DNA from: Psychroflexus halocasei
Lineage (GTDB): Bacteria > Bacteroidota > Bacteroidia > Flavobacteriales > Flavobacteriaceae
Assembly: GCF_900107595.1 (NCBI RefSeq)
Contig: NZ_FNQF01000007.1
Location: 1 to 64,000, forward strand
DNA: 64,000 bases
Direction of reading: 5' to 3'
The notes beneath the pieces were generated by a model. It was not told where the DNA came from, did not search any database, and saw only the letters and a list, made by a program, of their open reading frames with translations. Positions within the stretch are counted from its first letter, which is position 1. Each line of letters begins with the position of its first letter. The position numbers and the translations under genes are program-made. This document shows, piece after piece, positions 33,857 to 43,043 of this stretch.

Positions 33857-35235
33857 TTAAAAATAATAATTTACTTGTTTTAATGCCTGATGGAATAGGT
33901 GTCAGAAATTATCTACATACAAATTTACTTAAAATCGATAAATTTGAAATTTCAATATTAAATAAATTTAAGAGTGATAGTTTAAATAATTTGAATAGAA
34001 ATGATAGTATAAAATTTTTAAAACTAAAACCTTATAGAGAATCGATAGCTAGTAAGTTTTATAGAGAAACTATACACTTATCTAGACTCAGATATAATTC
34101 TAATATAAATAATAATAAAACAATACTAATTAATTTTAAAGTAAAAGGGAGTTCATTTAGCAAAATGTTATTTTACAAGTTTGTGATACTTTATTCCAGG
34201 AAAAAATATAAATATCAACAAATACAGGAACTTGAAAAGAAGTATGAAAAACATATACGAAAATCTGATGTTTATAAGTACTATTATGAGTATTTCAAGG
34301 CAAATAGGCCCTCAAAACTATTTTGTACACATCAACGGGCTGTGATTGCAGCGCCAATTTTTGCTGCTGCAAAAGATGCAAATATCAAGACTGCTACAGC
34401 TATATATTCATGGGATAATTTACCTAAAGCTCGTTTAGCTTTAAGAGCAGATGATTATATTGTTTGGAGTCCTTATATGAAAAAAGAATTAAAAACTTAT
34501 TATCCAGAAATTAAAGATGAACAAATAGAAGTATTAGGGACACCTCAGTTTCAGTTTCATTATGATAATACGCTTTTTTGGTCTAGATCAAAGCTTGCTG
34601 CTTATTATAATCTTGACTCAGATAAAAAGTGGCTTTGTTTCAGTGGTGATGATAAAACAACCTCACCCTTTGATCCTGACTATTTACAAGATATAGCTCA
34701 TGTCATTTCAAACTCTAATTTAATAAATGATTGGCAAATACTATTAAGACCTGTTCCGGTAGAGGGATTTCAAAAGTATCAGCACGTTATAGATCAATTT
34801 CCTGATTTAATTAAAAAAGCAGGAGCCGCATGGAGTTTATCTTCTGAATGGACAGATGCTTATCCTGAAAAAGAAGATTTAGCTATATTATCCAATATAT
34901 GCGAACATTCTGAAGCGGTTATCAATGTAGGCTCAACAATGGCTTTGGATTTTGGTATGCATCATAAGCCAGCAATTTATATTAATTATGAAGCTGATTC
35001 ATCTTCTCACTGGTCAATCAAAAGAATATATAAGTTTCAACACTTTAGAACAATGAACGGTTTAGAACCTGTTATATGGCTTTATGAAAAGGAAGAATTG
35101 TTTGAAATATTAACAAATTTGAAAAAGTATCACCAAAAAACAAAAGCTGATATGCAGCAATGGTGTGAAAGAATTATTCCTGAAAAATTTAGAGTTGAAT
35201 CGAGTAAGCTAATTAATCAATTTCTTTATAAATAA
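33853..35235 (+). CDS. Putative surface carbohydrate glycosyltransferase (GT-B, CDP-glycerol transferase-like)
   Basis: The 460-residue protein has an N-terminal half with NLLVLMPDGIGVRNYLHTNL and a basic middle, then SKLFCTHQRAVIAAPIFAAA, TATAIYSWDNLPKARLALRA, DDYIVWSPYMKKELKTYYPE, VLGTPQFQFHYD, and a C-terminal NICEHSEAVINVGSTMALDF. These are traits of GT-B enzymes related to CDP-glycerol glycerophosphotransferases and of Bacteroidota 'surface carbohydrate' transferases. The donor is unknown. The first ~130 residues are much more AT-rich than the rest, a visible composition break near 34300. Confidence 0.65.
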   Translation: MIKNNNLLVLMPDGIGVRNYLHTNLLKIDKFEISILNKFKSDSLNNLNRNDSIKFLKLKPYRESIASKFYRETIHLSRLRYNSNINNNKTILINFKVKGSSFSKMLFYKFVILYSRKKYKYQQIQELEKKYEKHIRKSDVYKYYYEYFKANRPSKLFCTHQRAVIAAPIFAAAKDANIKTATAIYSWDNLPKARLALRADDYIVWSPYMKKELKTYYPEIKDEQIEVLGTPQFQFHYDNTLFWSRSKLAAYYNLDSDKKWLCFSGDDKTTSPFDPDYLQDIAHVISNSNLINDWQILLRPVPVEGFQKYQHVIDQFPDLIKKAGAAWSLSSEWTDAYPEKEDLAILSNICEHSEAVINVGSTMALDFGMHHKPAIYINYEADSSSHWSIKRIYKFQHFRTMNGLEPVIWLYEKEELFEILTNLKKYHQKTKADMQQWCERIIPEKFRVESSKLINQFLYK

Positions 35236-35241
35236 ATAAAA

Positions 35242-36387
35242 ATGCATATTGTTTTTTTAACTGGAGAATACCCAAAAGAAGGCTTTCCGCACGGAGGGGT
35301 TGGAACTGTAGTGCAAATTATAGCTAGAGAATTGGTAAGAAGGGGTTTCGCTGTGAGTATTTTAGGCTTAAATTATCTCCAAAAAGACGAAGTTGAAGAG
35401 GATCAAGGCGTTAAAATTTACCGCTATAAACGCTCAAATATTAAAAAAATGGGCTGGCTACTCAATAATAAAATACTAAATAAGGCTATAAGTGACTTAC
35501 ACCAAAAACAGCCCATTGATGTAGTTGAGTCGGCAGAGTTGGGCTTAGCTTTTATAAAAAAAATAAAAGGAATTAAGTATTTGATTCGCATGCATGGCGG
35601 ACACCATTTCTTTGCAGAATCAGAAAATCGCGCTGTTGAGCCATGGAAAGCCTTTCAAGAAAAAAGAAGCTTTAAAAAAGCAGACCATATTGTTGGGGTG
35701 AGTGAATATGTGCTGAACCATACCGCTCAATATATTGATTATAAAGAAAAACGTGGAGAAGTTATTTTTAATCCTGCAAATTTTGGTCGATTTTACCCTG
35801 CCAATTATATAAAAGAAATAAAAGGGCGTTTGTTTTTTGCAGGTTCTATTTGTGAAAAAAAGGGTATTCGCCAATTGGTGAAAGCTTTACCGCTTATTAA
35901 AAAAGTAGTGCCAGAAGCGCATTTAGTAATTGCGGGGCGGGATACAAAAATTAGAGGAACACAAAAATCTTATTTGGAATTTTTAAAATCAGAAATTCCT
36001 GATGAAGTTCAACCAGACATTCACTTTTTAGGTGCTATTGAAAATACACAAATCCCTAAAGAAATAGAAAAAGCTGAGGTTTGTGTTTATCCATCTCATA
36101 TGGAAGCCATGCCTTTGGCTTGGATTGAAGTTTTGAGTATGGGCAAAGCTTTTGTAGCAAGCAATTTTGGGCCAGGGCCAGAAGCTGTGAAGCATGGAAA
36201 GACAGGTTTATTATGTAATCCTTTAGACATTCCAGGTTTGGCTAAACAGGTGATCTATATGCTTAAAAATAGAGATGAAGCACACCAAATGGGGCAAAAT
36301 GCAATCAAAGACGTTAACAACAGGTTTAGCCTTAATGTTCTGATGCAGCAGAATGTAGAAATGTACAGAGATTTAATTGAACAATGA
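35242..36387 (+). CDS. Glycosyltransferase family 4
   Basis: The 381-residue protein begins IVFLTGEYPKEGFPHGGVGT (glycine-rich acceptor loop), followed by YLIRMHGGHHFFAESE, ADHIVGVSEYVLNHT, the donor half RLFFAGSICEKKGIRQLVKA, HLVIAGRD, and the EX7E-like EAMPLAWIEVLSMGKAFVAS followed by GPGPEAVKHGKTGLLCNPLD. All are characteristic of GT4. The gene starts 6 bases after the previous stop and overlaps the next by four bases. Confidence 0.92.
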   Translation: MHIVFLTGEYPKEGFPHGGVGTVVQIIARELVRRGFAVSILGLNYLQKDEVEEDQGVKIYRYKRSNIKKMGWLLNNKILNKAISDLHQKQPIDVVESAELGLAFIKKIKGIKYLIRMHGGHHFFAESENRAVEPWKAFQEKRSFKKADHIVGVSEYVLNHTAQYIDYKEKRGEVIFNPANFGRFYPANYIKEIKGRLFFAGSICEKKGIRQLVKALPLIKKVVPEAHLVIAGRDTKIRGTQKSYLEFLKSEIPDEVQPDIHFLGAIENTQIPKEIEKAEVCVYPSHMEAMPLAWIEVLSMGKAFVASNFGPGPEAVKHGKTGLLCNPLDIPGLAKQVIYMLKNRDEAHQMGQNAIKDVNNRFSLNVLMQQNVEMYRDLIEQ

Positions 36388-37514
36388 ACTTCCTAATCAT
36401 TACACATACCAATCACTATAAAGCTGGCAATCAATATCAAGCTTATGCACCTTATGTGCGTGAAATGAACCTATGGCTAAACTATTGTGATAAAGTGAAT
36501 ATCGTTGCTCCTTTGTCAAGTGATTTGGATCCTCATATTAATTTAGCTTATCAACACAAAGATTTAAAACTGCATCAGGTTCCTCATTTTTCACTCATAG
36601 GCTTCAATGATAAAATGACTACACTTTTAAAATTGCCTAAAATTTTAAAGTCGATTTATCGAGAAATGAAAAAAGCCGACCATATTCATTTGCGTTGTCC
36701 TGGTAATATGGGATTATTGGGATGCATTGTTCAAATATTTTTTCCGAAAATTCCAAAAACAGCAAAATATGCTGGTAATTGGGATCCTCATGCTCAGCAA
36801 CCTTGGTCTTATAAACTTCAAAAATGGATTTTGAGCAACAGGTTTTTAACCAAGAATATGCAAGTATTGGTCTATGGAAATTGGCCGCAGCAAACTAAAA
36901 ATGTAAAAGCATTTTTTACGGCAACTTATAGAAATAAAGAAGCTGTCTCACTTTTAAAACGTGATTACACAGGTCAATTAAGGTTCTGTTTTGTCGGTAG
37001 TTTATCAGAAGGTAAACAACCTCAATTAGCTTTTCAGTTTTTATTATCTTTAAAATCAAAGTTGTCTCAAGAGATTCAGTTTGATGTTTACGGCGATGGT
37101 AAGTTGAAAGATCAGATGTCAGCCTTAATTGATAAACATAAAGCTAATAATTGGGTAAAGCTGCACGGAAATCAGCCAAAAAGTGAAATTAAAAAAGTTT
37201 TAAAAGAAAGTCATTTCTTACTTCTGCCAAGTAAGTCTGAAGGTTGGCCAAAAGTGGTAGCAGAAGCCATGTTTTGGGGTTGCCTTCCAATTGTAACACC
37301 TGTATCTTGTGTGCCATGGATGCTTGATGAAGGACAGCGAGGACTTTTGTTAAAAGGAAATAATATAAAGAAGACAGTTAGTGAATTGGAATCTTTATTA
37401 AATTCACCATCAAAGCTTGATGTAATGGCAAACAATGCAAGCGAATGGTCGAGAACTTATACCCTGGATAAGTTTGAAAATGAGATTATGAAATTACTTG
37501 AACAAGATGCTTAA
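36384..37514 (+). CDS. Glycosyltransferase family 4
   Basis: This 376-residue protein starts NFLIITHTNHYKAGNQYQAY and has the middle segment HLRCPGNMGLLGCIVQIFFP. The donor half contains LRFCFVGSLSEGKQPQLAFQ, FDVYGDGKLKDQMSALIDKH, and ESHFLLLPSKSEGWPKVVAE with the EX7E motif (EGWPKVVAE), then AMFWGCLPIVTPVSCVPWML. It is a cytoplasmic transferase of the polysaccharide locus; specificity unknown. Overlaps its neighbour by ATGA. Confidence 0.9.
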   Translation: MNFLIITHTNHYKAGNQYQAYAPYVREMNLWLNYCDKVNIVAPLSSDLDPHINLAYQHKDLKLHQVPHFSLIGFNDKMTTLLKLPKILKSIYREMKKADHIHLRCPGNMGLLGCIVQIFFPKIPKTAKYAGNWDPHAQQPWSYKLQKWILSNRFLTKNMQVLVYGNWPQQTKNVKAFFTATYRNKEAVSLLKRDYTGQLRFCFVGSLSEGKQPQLAFQFLLSLKSKLSQEIQFDVYGDGKLKDQMSALIDKHKANNWVKLHGNQPKSEIKKVLKESHFLLLPSKSEGWPKVVAEAMFWGCLPIVTPVSCVPWMLDEGQRGLLLKGNNIKKTVSELESLLNSPSKLDVMANNASEWSRTYTLDKFENEIMKLLEQDA

Positions 37515-37538
37515 AATCATAATAGATAAAGAAAACAA

Positions 37539-38636
37539 ATGAAAAAACAGAATCAGAAGTCTATTCGTGCTGTGCAAATCATAGATTCCTTGGATGCGGG
37601 TGGAGGTGAACGCATGGCGGTTAATTTAGCGAACTCTTTATCAAGCCAAATAGAAGCATCTTGTTTGATGGTGACAAGGAAAGAGGGGCTGCTAAGACAA
37701 GAAGTCAGCGAGAAGGTCAATTATATTTTCTTAAGTAAAAAAAAAGCAGTTGATTTTAAAGCTTTAAAGAAAGCAAAAAGATTCATTAAAAAACATCAAA
37801 TCACACACTTACATGCACATAGCACTTCTTTCTTTTTTGCGACTTTGCTTAAAATAAGCTGCCCTCACCTAAAACTGATTTGGCATGATCATTATGGAGA
37901 AAGTGAAAACTTGGCCAACAGACCTAAATCAATTTTAAGAATAAGTTCGATTTTTTTTAATTCAATTATAGCTGTCAATCAAAAGCTAGAGGATTGGTCG
38001 TTGAAGTATTTATTTACAAAAAATGTTAATTATGTAAAAAATTTCACAACTAAAAATACTGAAATTAGAGAAGGAAGCTCAAATTTATTAATAAAAAATA
38101 AATATAAGCATCACCTTATTCAAGTTGCAAATATTAGACCTCAAAAAGATCATCTTAACATTTTGAAAGCGCTTCAACTTCTAAGTAAAGAGTCTATCAA
38201 ACTACATTTATTAGGTCAGTACAATAAAGATGATCAACACTATAAAAACCTGAAACAATCAATAAAAGACTTAGACGTTGAAAATCAAGTAGAGTTTTAT
38301 GGAAGTGTTGAGAATGTTCAATTATATTTAAAAGAAGCAGATTTAGCAATTTTAAGCTCAAGGTCAGAAGGTTTACCCCTAGCTTTATTAGAGTATGCTA
38401 TGGCACAAAAACCTGTGGTATTAACTGATGTTGGTCAATGTGCTGAGGTTGTTGGTGAGCATGCTAAATTAGTCAAGCCTAATCATCATCATGCATTAGC
38501 TAAGGCTATTATAGAGTATTTGTCCGATCCGATTTTAGCTGAAAGAGATGCCTTAAACTTGTATCAAAGAGTAAGAGCTGAATATGGTGAAGAAGCCATT
38601 ATTAATAAGCTTTTAAAAATTTATGAGAAAGCTTAG
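37539..38636 (+). CDS. Glycosyltransferase family 4
   Basis: The 365-residue protein begins RAVQIIDSLDAGGGERMAVN, the GGxE acceptor-side loop of GT4, continues with ITHLHAHSTSFFFATLLKIS and LIWHDHYGES, and has the donor half LIQVANIRPQKDHLNILKAL, LHLLGQYNKDD, LYLKEADLAILSSRSEGLPL with the EX7E motif (EGLPLALLE) and YAMAQKPVVLTDVGQCAEVV. Twenty-four bases separate it from the preceding gene. It is followed by a 108-base gap before neuB that shows no gene. Confidence 0.92.
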   Translation: MKKQNQKSIRAVQIIDSLDAGGGERMAVNLANSLSSQIEASCLMVTRKEGLLRQEVSEKVNYIFLSKKKAVDFKALKKAKRFIKKHQITHLHAHSTSFFFATLLKISCPHLKLIWHDHYGESENLANRPKSILRISSIFFNSIIAVNQKLEDWSLKYLFTKNVNYVKNFTTKNTEIREGSSNLLIKNKYKHHLIQVANIRPQKDHLNILKALQLLSKESIKLHLLGQYNKDDQHYKNLKQSIKDLDVENQVEFYGSVENVQLYLKEADLAILSSRSEGLPLALLEYAMAQKPVVLTDVGQCAEVVGEHAKLVKPNHHHALAKAIIEYLSDPILAERDALNLYQRVRAEYGEEAIINKLLKIYEKA

Positions 38637-38744
38637 AACCAGATTCCTTTAATTAGGTTGTCAGTCTTTTATGTCATCAAAAAATGATTAATTTTGGAGT
38701 CGGTTTTAGTTTAATTTATTTTCAAAAGAGTTAAATGATAGTTT

Positions 38745-39761
38745 ATGCGTAAAAATAGTATCATCTATACAATTGCAGAAGTTGGGCAAGCACATGATGG
38801 AAGTTTAGGGATGCTTTATGCTTATATTGATGCTGTTGCAGAAACAGGCGTTAGTGCGATAAAGTTTCAGACACATATCGCGCATGCAGAAAGTAGTGAA
38901 TTAGAACCTTTTAGAGTCAAATTTTCTAAACAAGACAAGACGCGTTATGATTATTGGGAACGCATGTCTTTTACACAAAAACAGTGGATTGAGATTGGGA
39001 AGTATACCAAATCCAAGGGATTAGATTTTATCAGTAGTCCTTTTTCAAATGCCGCTGTTGATGTTTTGGAAAAAGCTGAGGTTGATTGTTATAAAATAGG
39101 AAGTGGCGAAGTGACAAACCTTCTCTTGCTTGAAAAAATAGTAATGACAAATAAACCTGTTATTATCTCTAGCGGAATGAGCTCTTATGATGAATTAGAT
39201 GCTGCTGTTCATTTTCTTCTTAAAAATAAAGTAGATTTAAGTGTTTTACAATGCACGACGGCTTACCCCACTCAACCTGAAGAATATGGTTTAAATGTTA
39301 TTGCGGAACTTAAAAATCGTTACCCTGATTTAAAAATAGGTTTCTCAGACCATTCAGGCTCATTATCAGCTGGTATTGCTGCCACTACCTTAGGAGCGGA
39401 AATACTTGAGTTTCATGTTGTATTTCATAAGCAAATGTTCGGGCCAGATGTTAAATCTTCATTGACGATAGAAGAAACAAAGCAATTGGTGAAATACTCC
39501 AATGAAGTGAAACTTTCACTTAATCATCCCATTGATAAAACTGATATTGAGAAATATAAAAGCTTAAAGTCAATTTTTGAAAAAACATTAGCAGTTAATA
39601 AAAACCTAGAAAAAGGACACATATTGAGCTTTGAAGATTTAGAGGCAAAAAAACCAAAAAGCCAAGGCATAGATGCTTCTCGTTACAAGGAGGTAATAGG
39701 AAAAACTTTAAACAAAGATTTTAATGCATGGTCTTTTATCCAAGAAGATGATCTGGTTTGA
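38745..39761 (+). CDS. neuB: N-acetylneuraminate synthase family protein
   Basis: The 338-residue protein shows the NeuB TIM barrel: IAEVGQAHDGSLGMLYAYID, AIKFQTHIAHAESSELE, LDFISSPFSNAAVDVLEKAE, YKIGSGEVTNLLLLEKIV, KPVIISSGMSSYDELDAAV, LQCTTAYPTQPEEYGLNVI and GFSDHSGSLSAGIAATTLGA, EILEFHVVFHKQMFGPD. The C-terminal SAF antifreeze-like domain follows (about 280-335, KNLEKGHILSFEDLEAKKP). It condenses ManNAc (or a derivative) with phosphoenolpyruvate to the nonulosonic acid. Together with neuC and neuA it completes the pathway. Its stop overlaps the polymerase start. Confidence 0.94.
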   Translation: MRKNSIIYTIAEVGQAHDGSLGMLYAYIDAVAETGVSAIKFQTHIAHAESSELEPFRVKFSKQDKTRYDYWERMSFTQKQWIEIGKYTKSKGLDFISSPFSNAAVDVLEKAEVDCYKIGSGEVTNLLLLEKIVMTNKPVIISSGMSSYDELDAAVHFLLKNKVDLSVLQCTTAYPTQPEEYGLNVIAELKNRYPDLKIGFSDHSGSLSAGIAATTLGAEILEFHVVFHKQMFGPDVKSSLTIEETKQLVKYSNEVKLSLNHPIDKTDIEKYKSLKSIFEKTLAVNKNLEKGHILSFEDLEAKKPKSQGIDASRYKEVIGKTLNKDFNAWSFIQEDDLV

Positions 39762-41176
39762 TGATGAAAAAACTAAAAAGAAAGAGTTTAAACCTTAAAA
39801 AATATGAGAAAAAGTATGCAATGTCTATATTTTTTCATCTCGTCATAGGCTTTTTAGTTTATGTATTTAAGCCTTTAGCCTTGCTATATATGCTAGGTAT
39901 ATTTGTTTATTTTATAGCAAAAATTACAAGCAACCCACAGCAGCCATTATTAGTTTTAAAAGCAGCTGCTTATATTACGGGTGCTGAAGTTTTATTGAGG
40001 ATGACAGGTGGTTTTGTCTTTTATGAAACAGGCAAGTATGCAGTGGTTTTATTTATGCTTTTCGGAATGTTTTATCATGGTTTTAAAAAGAAAGCAATTG
40101 TCTTTATCTTTTATATCGCAATGTTGTTACCGGCTATTTACGTAACTTTTTTAGAAATAGGCTACGAAGTAAGCTTTCAAAAGTATATTTTATTTAATCT
40201 TTCTGGACCTATCTCTTTAACTGTGGCAGCTTTGTTTTGCTATGGTAGAAAATTGTCTTTACAAGATTTTTTTAAGATCATGGATATCATGATTCTTCCT
40301 GTCATTTCTATGACAGTTTATTTGATTTTCTACACTCCCGATTTGGAATCTGTAATTGTAGGTTCACAGAGTAATTTTGCAGCCTCTGGAGGTTTTGGGC
40401 CTAATCAAGTATCAACCATTCTAGGTTTAGCGATGTTTTATATTGGTACAAGACTCTTTATTCCTTATAAGTCTAATTTCTTGCAAATTTTGATGATTAT
40501 TTTACTTGTCATAATCAGCTTTCGAGCTTTAGCAACCTTGTCTCGTGGAGGGGTTTTAACAGCTGCAATTATGCTAAGTGTATTCGTTTTATCGTTGTTG
40601 ATTTATGCTAAAGCAAAGATTAAGGTACAAACAAGTTTTAAGCTTTTACTGCTGATGTTAGGGGTTGTTGTTGTTATTATTTATACAGCAGCTCAAACCA
40701 ATGAACAACTTTATAATAGATACACCAACAAAAATGCTTCAGGTATTGAAAAAGAAGATGTTTCAGCTGGTCGCTTTGATGTAGCTAATGCAGAATTAGA
40801 AATGTTTGAACAAAATCCTGTTTTTGGTGTTGGTGTAGGAATGGGTAAAGATTACAGGTTAGCCAATGATTTAACCGCTGCCTCACATAATGAAATCACT
40901 AGAGTTATTTCAGAACATGGAACATTGGGTCTTATCTCTTTTTTAGTTTTACTTCTTGTTCCAGGGTTTAAAATTCTTTTAAATCCTAGAAATCTATATA
41001 TGATTCCTTTAGTTATTTTTTGGGGAGCCACCATCAACCACTCCGCGATGCGTGTGGCTGCACCAGGTTTTATCTATGGTTTGGCATTGTTAAGCGTCAC
41101 TTACCCAACTAAGAAATCAAAGAAAGCACGTAAAAATAAAATTCATGCCCAAAAAAACATTGCTTTATCTCGGTAA
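39758..41176 (+). CDS. O-antigen ligase/polymerase (Wzy-like) membrane protein
   Basis: The 472-residue protein has about eleven or twelve hydrophobic helices, from AMSIFFHLVIGFLVYVFKPL to the last pair near residue 430. The Wzy/WaaL signature is present: LATLSRGGVLTAAIMLSVFV in the middle, then the periplasmic FGVGVGMGKDYRL and ASHNEITRVISEHGTLGLIS, where the HNE and ExG residues are typical of O-antigen ligases. It probably polymerises or ligates the repeat unit at the periplasmic face. A short basic N-terminus (KKLKRKSLNLKKYEKK) is cytoplasmic. Its 3' end overlaps the next gene by 32 bases. Confidence 0.85.
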   Translation: MMMKKLKRKSLNLKKYEKKYAMSIFFHLVIGFLVYVFKPLALLYMLGIFVYFIAKITSNPQQPLLVLKAAAYITGAEVLLRMTGGFVFYETGKYAVVLFMLFGMFYHGFKKKAIVFIFYIAMLLPAIYVTFLEIGYEVSFQKYILFNLSGPISLTVAALFCYGRKLSLQDFFKIMDIMILPVISMTVYLIFYTPDLESVIVGSQSNFAASGGFGPNQVSTILGLAMFYIGTRLFIPYKSNFLQILMIILLVIISFRALATLSRGGVLTAAIMLSVFVLSLLIYAKAKIKVQTSFKLLLLMLGVVVVIIYTAAQTNEQLYNRYTNKNASGIEKEDVSAGRFDVANAELEMFEQNPVFGVGVGMGKDYRLANDLTAASHNEITRVISEHGTLGLISFLVLLLVPGFKILLNPRNLYMIPLVIFWGATINHSAMRVAAPGFIYGLALLSVTYPTKKSKKARKNKIHAQKNIALSR

Positions 41177-42161
41177 TATGCTTTCCAAAAGCGGAAGTAA
41201 TGTCACCTCTATAGAAACTTTAGGTTTATTCTTAACAAAAGAATCTTATTCTGTGATAAGATCTTCATCCAAAAAAAATCAAGCTCTACGCTTGTTTGAT
41301 ATGCTTTCTGCTATTCTGAAGTATCGCCATAAAGTTGATGTCGTGCTGATTGATACTTATTCTACACTAGGATTTTGGTTTGCTTATTCATCAGCGCGCT
41401 TATGTCAGATTTTAAAGATTCCATATATTCCAATTTTAAGAGGAGGAGATTTGCCTGAGCGTCTTAAAAAGAGTCCTGAGTTATGTCAAGCTTTGTTTAA
41501 AAATGCCAAAATTAATATTGCACCCTCTGCTTATCTGATGCATTATTTTAAAAAAGCTGGCTATAGCAATTTGACATATATTCCGAATACAATTGAAATC
41601 TCAAATTATCAATTTAAAAAACGTAAACATTTATCGCCCAAACTTTTGTGGGTGCGCGCTTTTGTTGATATCTATAACCCGCTATTAGCACTCAAGGTTT
41701 TAGAAGAATTACTAAAGACTCATCCAGATGCTGAGCTCAGCATGGTCGGCCCTTTTAAAGATGAAACCATCGATGAATGTCGTGCTTACGCAGAAGAGAA
41801 TAAACTTCCTGTCACATTCACAGGAGGCATGCCAAAAGAAGATTGGTTGGCTTACGCTGAAAATTTTGATATTTTTATCAATACCACAAATGTGGACAAC
41901 ACACCCGTTTCTGTCATTGAAGCCATGGCATTAGGCTTGCCAGTTGTCAGCACCAATGTTGGCGGATTGCCTTTTATGTTAGAACATCAAACAGATGCAT
42001 TACTGGTCAAACCAGACTCAAAAGAAGAGATGACCTCTGCAATTCAGTCACTTTTAGACTCTTCAGAACTCAGTCAAAACATCACCGCCGCTGCCAGAGC
42101 CAAAGTTGAAAAATTCGACTGGGAAGTTGTGAAACATCAGTGGTTTGAAGTTTTAAGTTAA
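41145..42161 (+). CDS. Glycosyltransferase family 4
   Basis: The 338-residue protein begins KKTLLYLGNMLSKSGSNVTS, has the middle IPILRGGDLPERLKKSPELC, NINIAPS-like INIAPSAYLMHYFKKAG and IPNTIEISNYQFKKRKHL, and the donor half LLWVRAFVDIYNPLLALKVL, ELSMVGPFKD, LAYAENFDIFINTTNVDNTP followed by VSVIEAMALGLPVVSTNVGG. The first Glu of EX7E is replaced here (DNTPVSVIE), which is seen in some GT4 members. It is the last gene of the locus and overlaps the polymerase gene by 32 bases. Repeats begin directly after its stop. Confidence 0.88.
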   Translation: MPKKTLLYLGNMLSKSGSNVTSIETLGLFLTKESYSVIRSSSKKNQALRLFDMLSAILKYRHKVDVVLIDTYSTLGFWFAYSSARLCQILKIPYIPILRGGDLPERLKKSPELCQALFKNAKINIAPSAYLMHYFKKAGYSNLTYIPNTIEISNYQFKKRKHLSPKLLWVRAFVDIYNPLLALKVLEELLKTHPDAELSMVGPFKDETIDECRAYAEENKLPVTFTGGMPKEDWLAYAENFDIFINTTNVDNTPVSVIEAMALGLPVVSTNVGGLPFMLEHQTDALLVKPDSKEEMTSAIQSLLDSSELSQNITAAARAKVEKFDWEVVKHQWFEVLS

Positions 42162-42369
42162 TAGTGAGTAGTGAGTAGTGAGTAGTTAGTAGTGAGTAGT
42201 GAGTAGTGAGTAATTCAGAATTCAGAATTTAGAGAGCTTAAAGCCTACCGCTTATAGCATAAAGCAAAAAAACGATTTCACGGATCAACGATTTTACCCC
42301 GAATAACTCGGGACTAACAAATCATGAGATTCTGATCCCGACCCTTCGGGGCAGAATGACAAATAACCG

Positions 42370-42500
42370 ACAACCGAGAACTGACAACAGACAACTGAAA
42401 ACAGACAACTGAAAACAGACAACTGAAAACAGACAACTGAAAACAGACAACTGAAAACAGACAACTGAAAACAGACAACTGAAAACCGAAAACTGAAAAC
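42370..42500. repeat. 14-bp tandem repeat array
   Basis: The unit GACAACTGAAAACA is repeated about eight times head to tail. There are no unique spacers, so it is a microsatellite-like array and not a CRISPR. It passes into degenerate variants up to about 42545. Confidence 0.85.
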
Positions 42501-42799
42501 CGAAAACTGATAACAGAGAACAGAGAACGGACAACTGAGAACCGAATCACAAGTCACAGACAACCGATTTAGTCTTGGGTCAAATGGTCTTGAGTTGGTA
42601 GTGGATAGTGGTGAGTAATTCAGAATTCAAAATTTAGAGAGCTTAAAGCCTAAGCTTAGAGCTTATTACCTAAAGCAAAAAAACGATTTCACGGATCAAC
42701 GATTTTACCCCGAATAACTCGGGACTAACAAATCATGAGATTCTGATCCCGACCCTTCGGGGCAGAATGACAAATAACCGACAACCGAGAACTGACAAC

Positions 42800-42910
42800 A
42801 GAGAACTGAGAACGGACAACTGAGAACGGACAACTGAGAACAGAAAACTGAGAACAGAAAACTGAGAACAGAAAACTGAGAACAGAAAACTGAGAACAGA
42901 AAACTGAGAA
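42800..42910. repeat. Second 14-bp tandem repeat array
   Basis: The related unit AGAACAGAAAACTG recurs about five times after two or three AGAACGGACAACTG variants. It ends directly at the left arm of hairpin element H. Confidence 0.8.
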
Positions 42911-42911
42911 C

Positions 42912-43043
42912 GGCCTACTTTTCATGTTTATTCAAAAACAATAAAGATGCGCCGCAAGGGCTTGAGAGCAATGCGCTAGTGAAACGGTTCGCGTTGTGGG
43001 GCAAAGCATCTTTAGCTAGTTTTTAGAAACAGGAAAATAAGCC
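42912..43043. repeat. Hairpin repeat H, copy 4 (132 bp, different arms)
   Basis: GGC/GCC, TTTTC/GAAAA, AAAAAC/GTTTTT and AAAGATGC/GCATCTTT pair in nested order. The arm sequences differ from those of the copies at 18177-20021 although the position of each stem and the core (about 42969-43001) are kept. Its total length is the same. Confidence 0.75.

Noticed and set aside
42370-42545. CRISPR-like regular repeat
   Set aside because: Units are contiguous 14-mers with no spacers, and no cas genes are in the window.
42294-42925. Minus-strand frames reading FSVVCFQLSV-like repeats
   Set aside because: They are the translation of the 14-bp tandem arrays; open in several frames at once, which marks non-coding tandem DNA.
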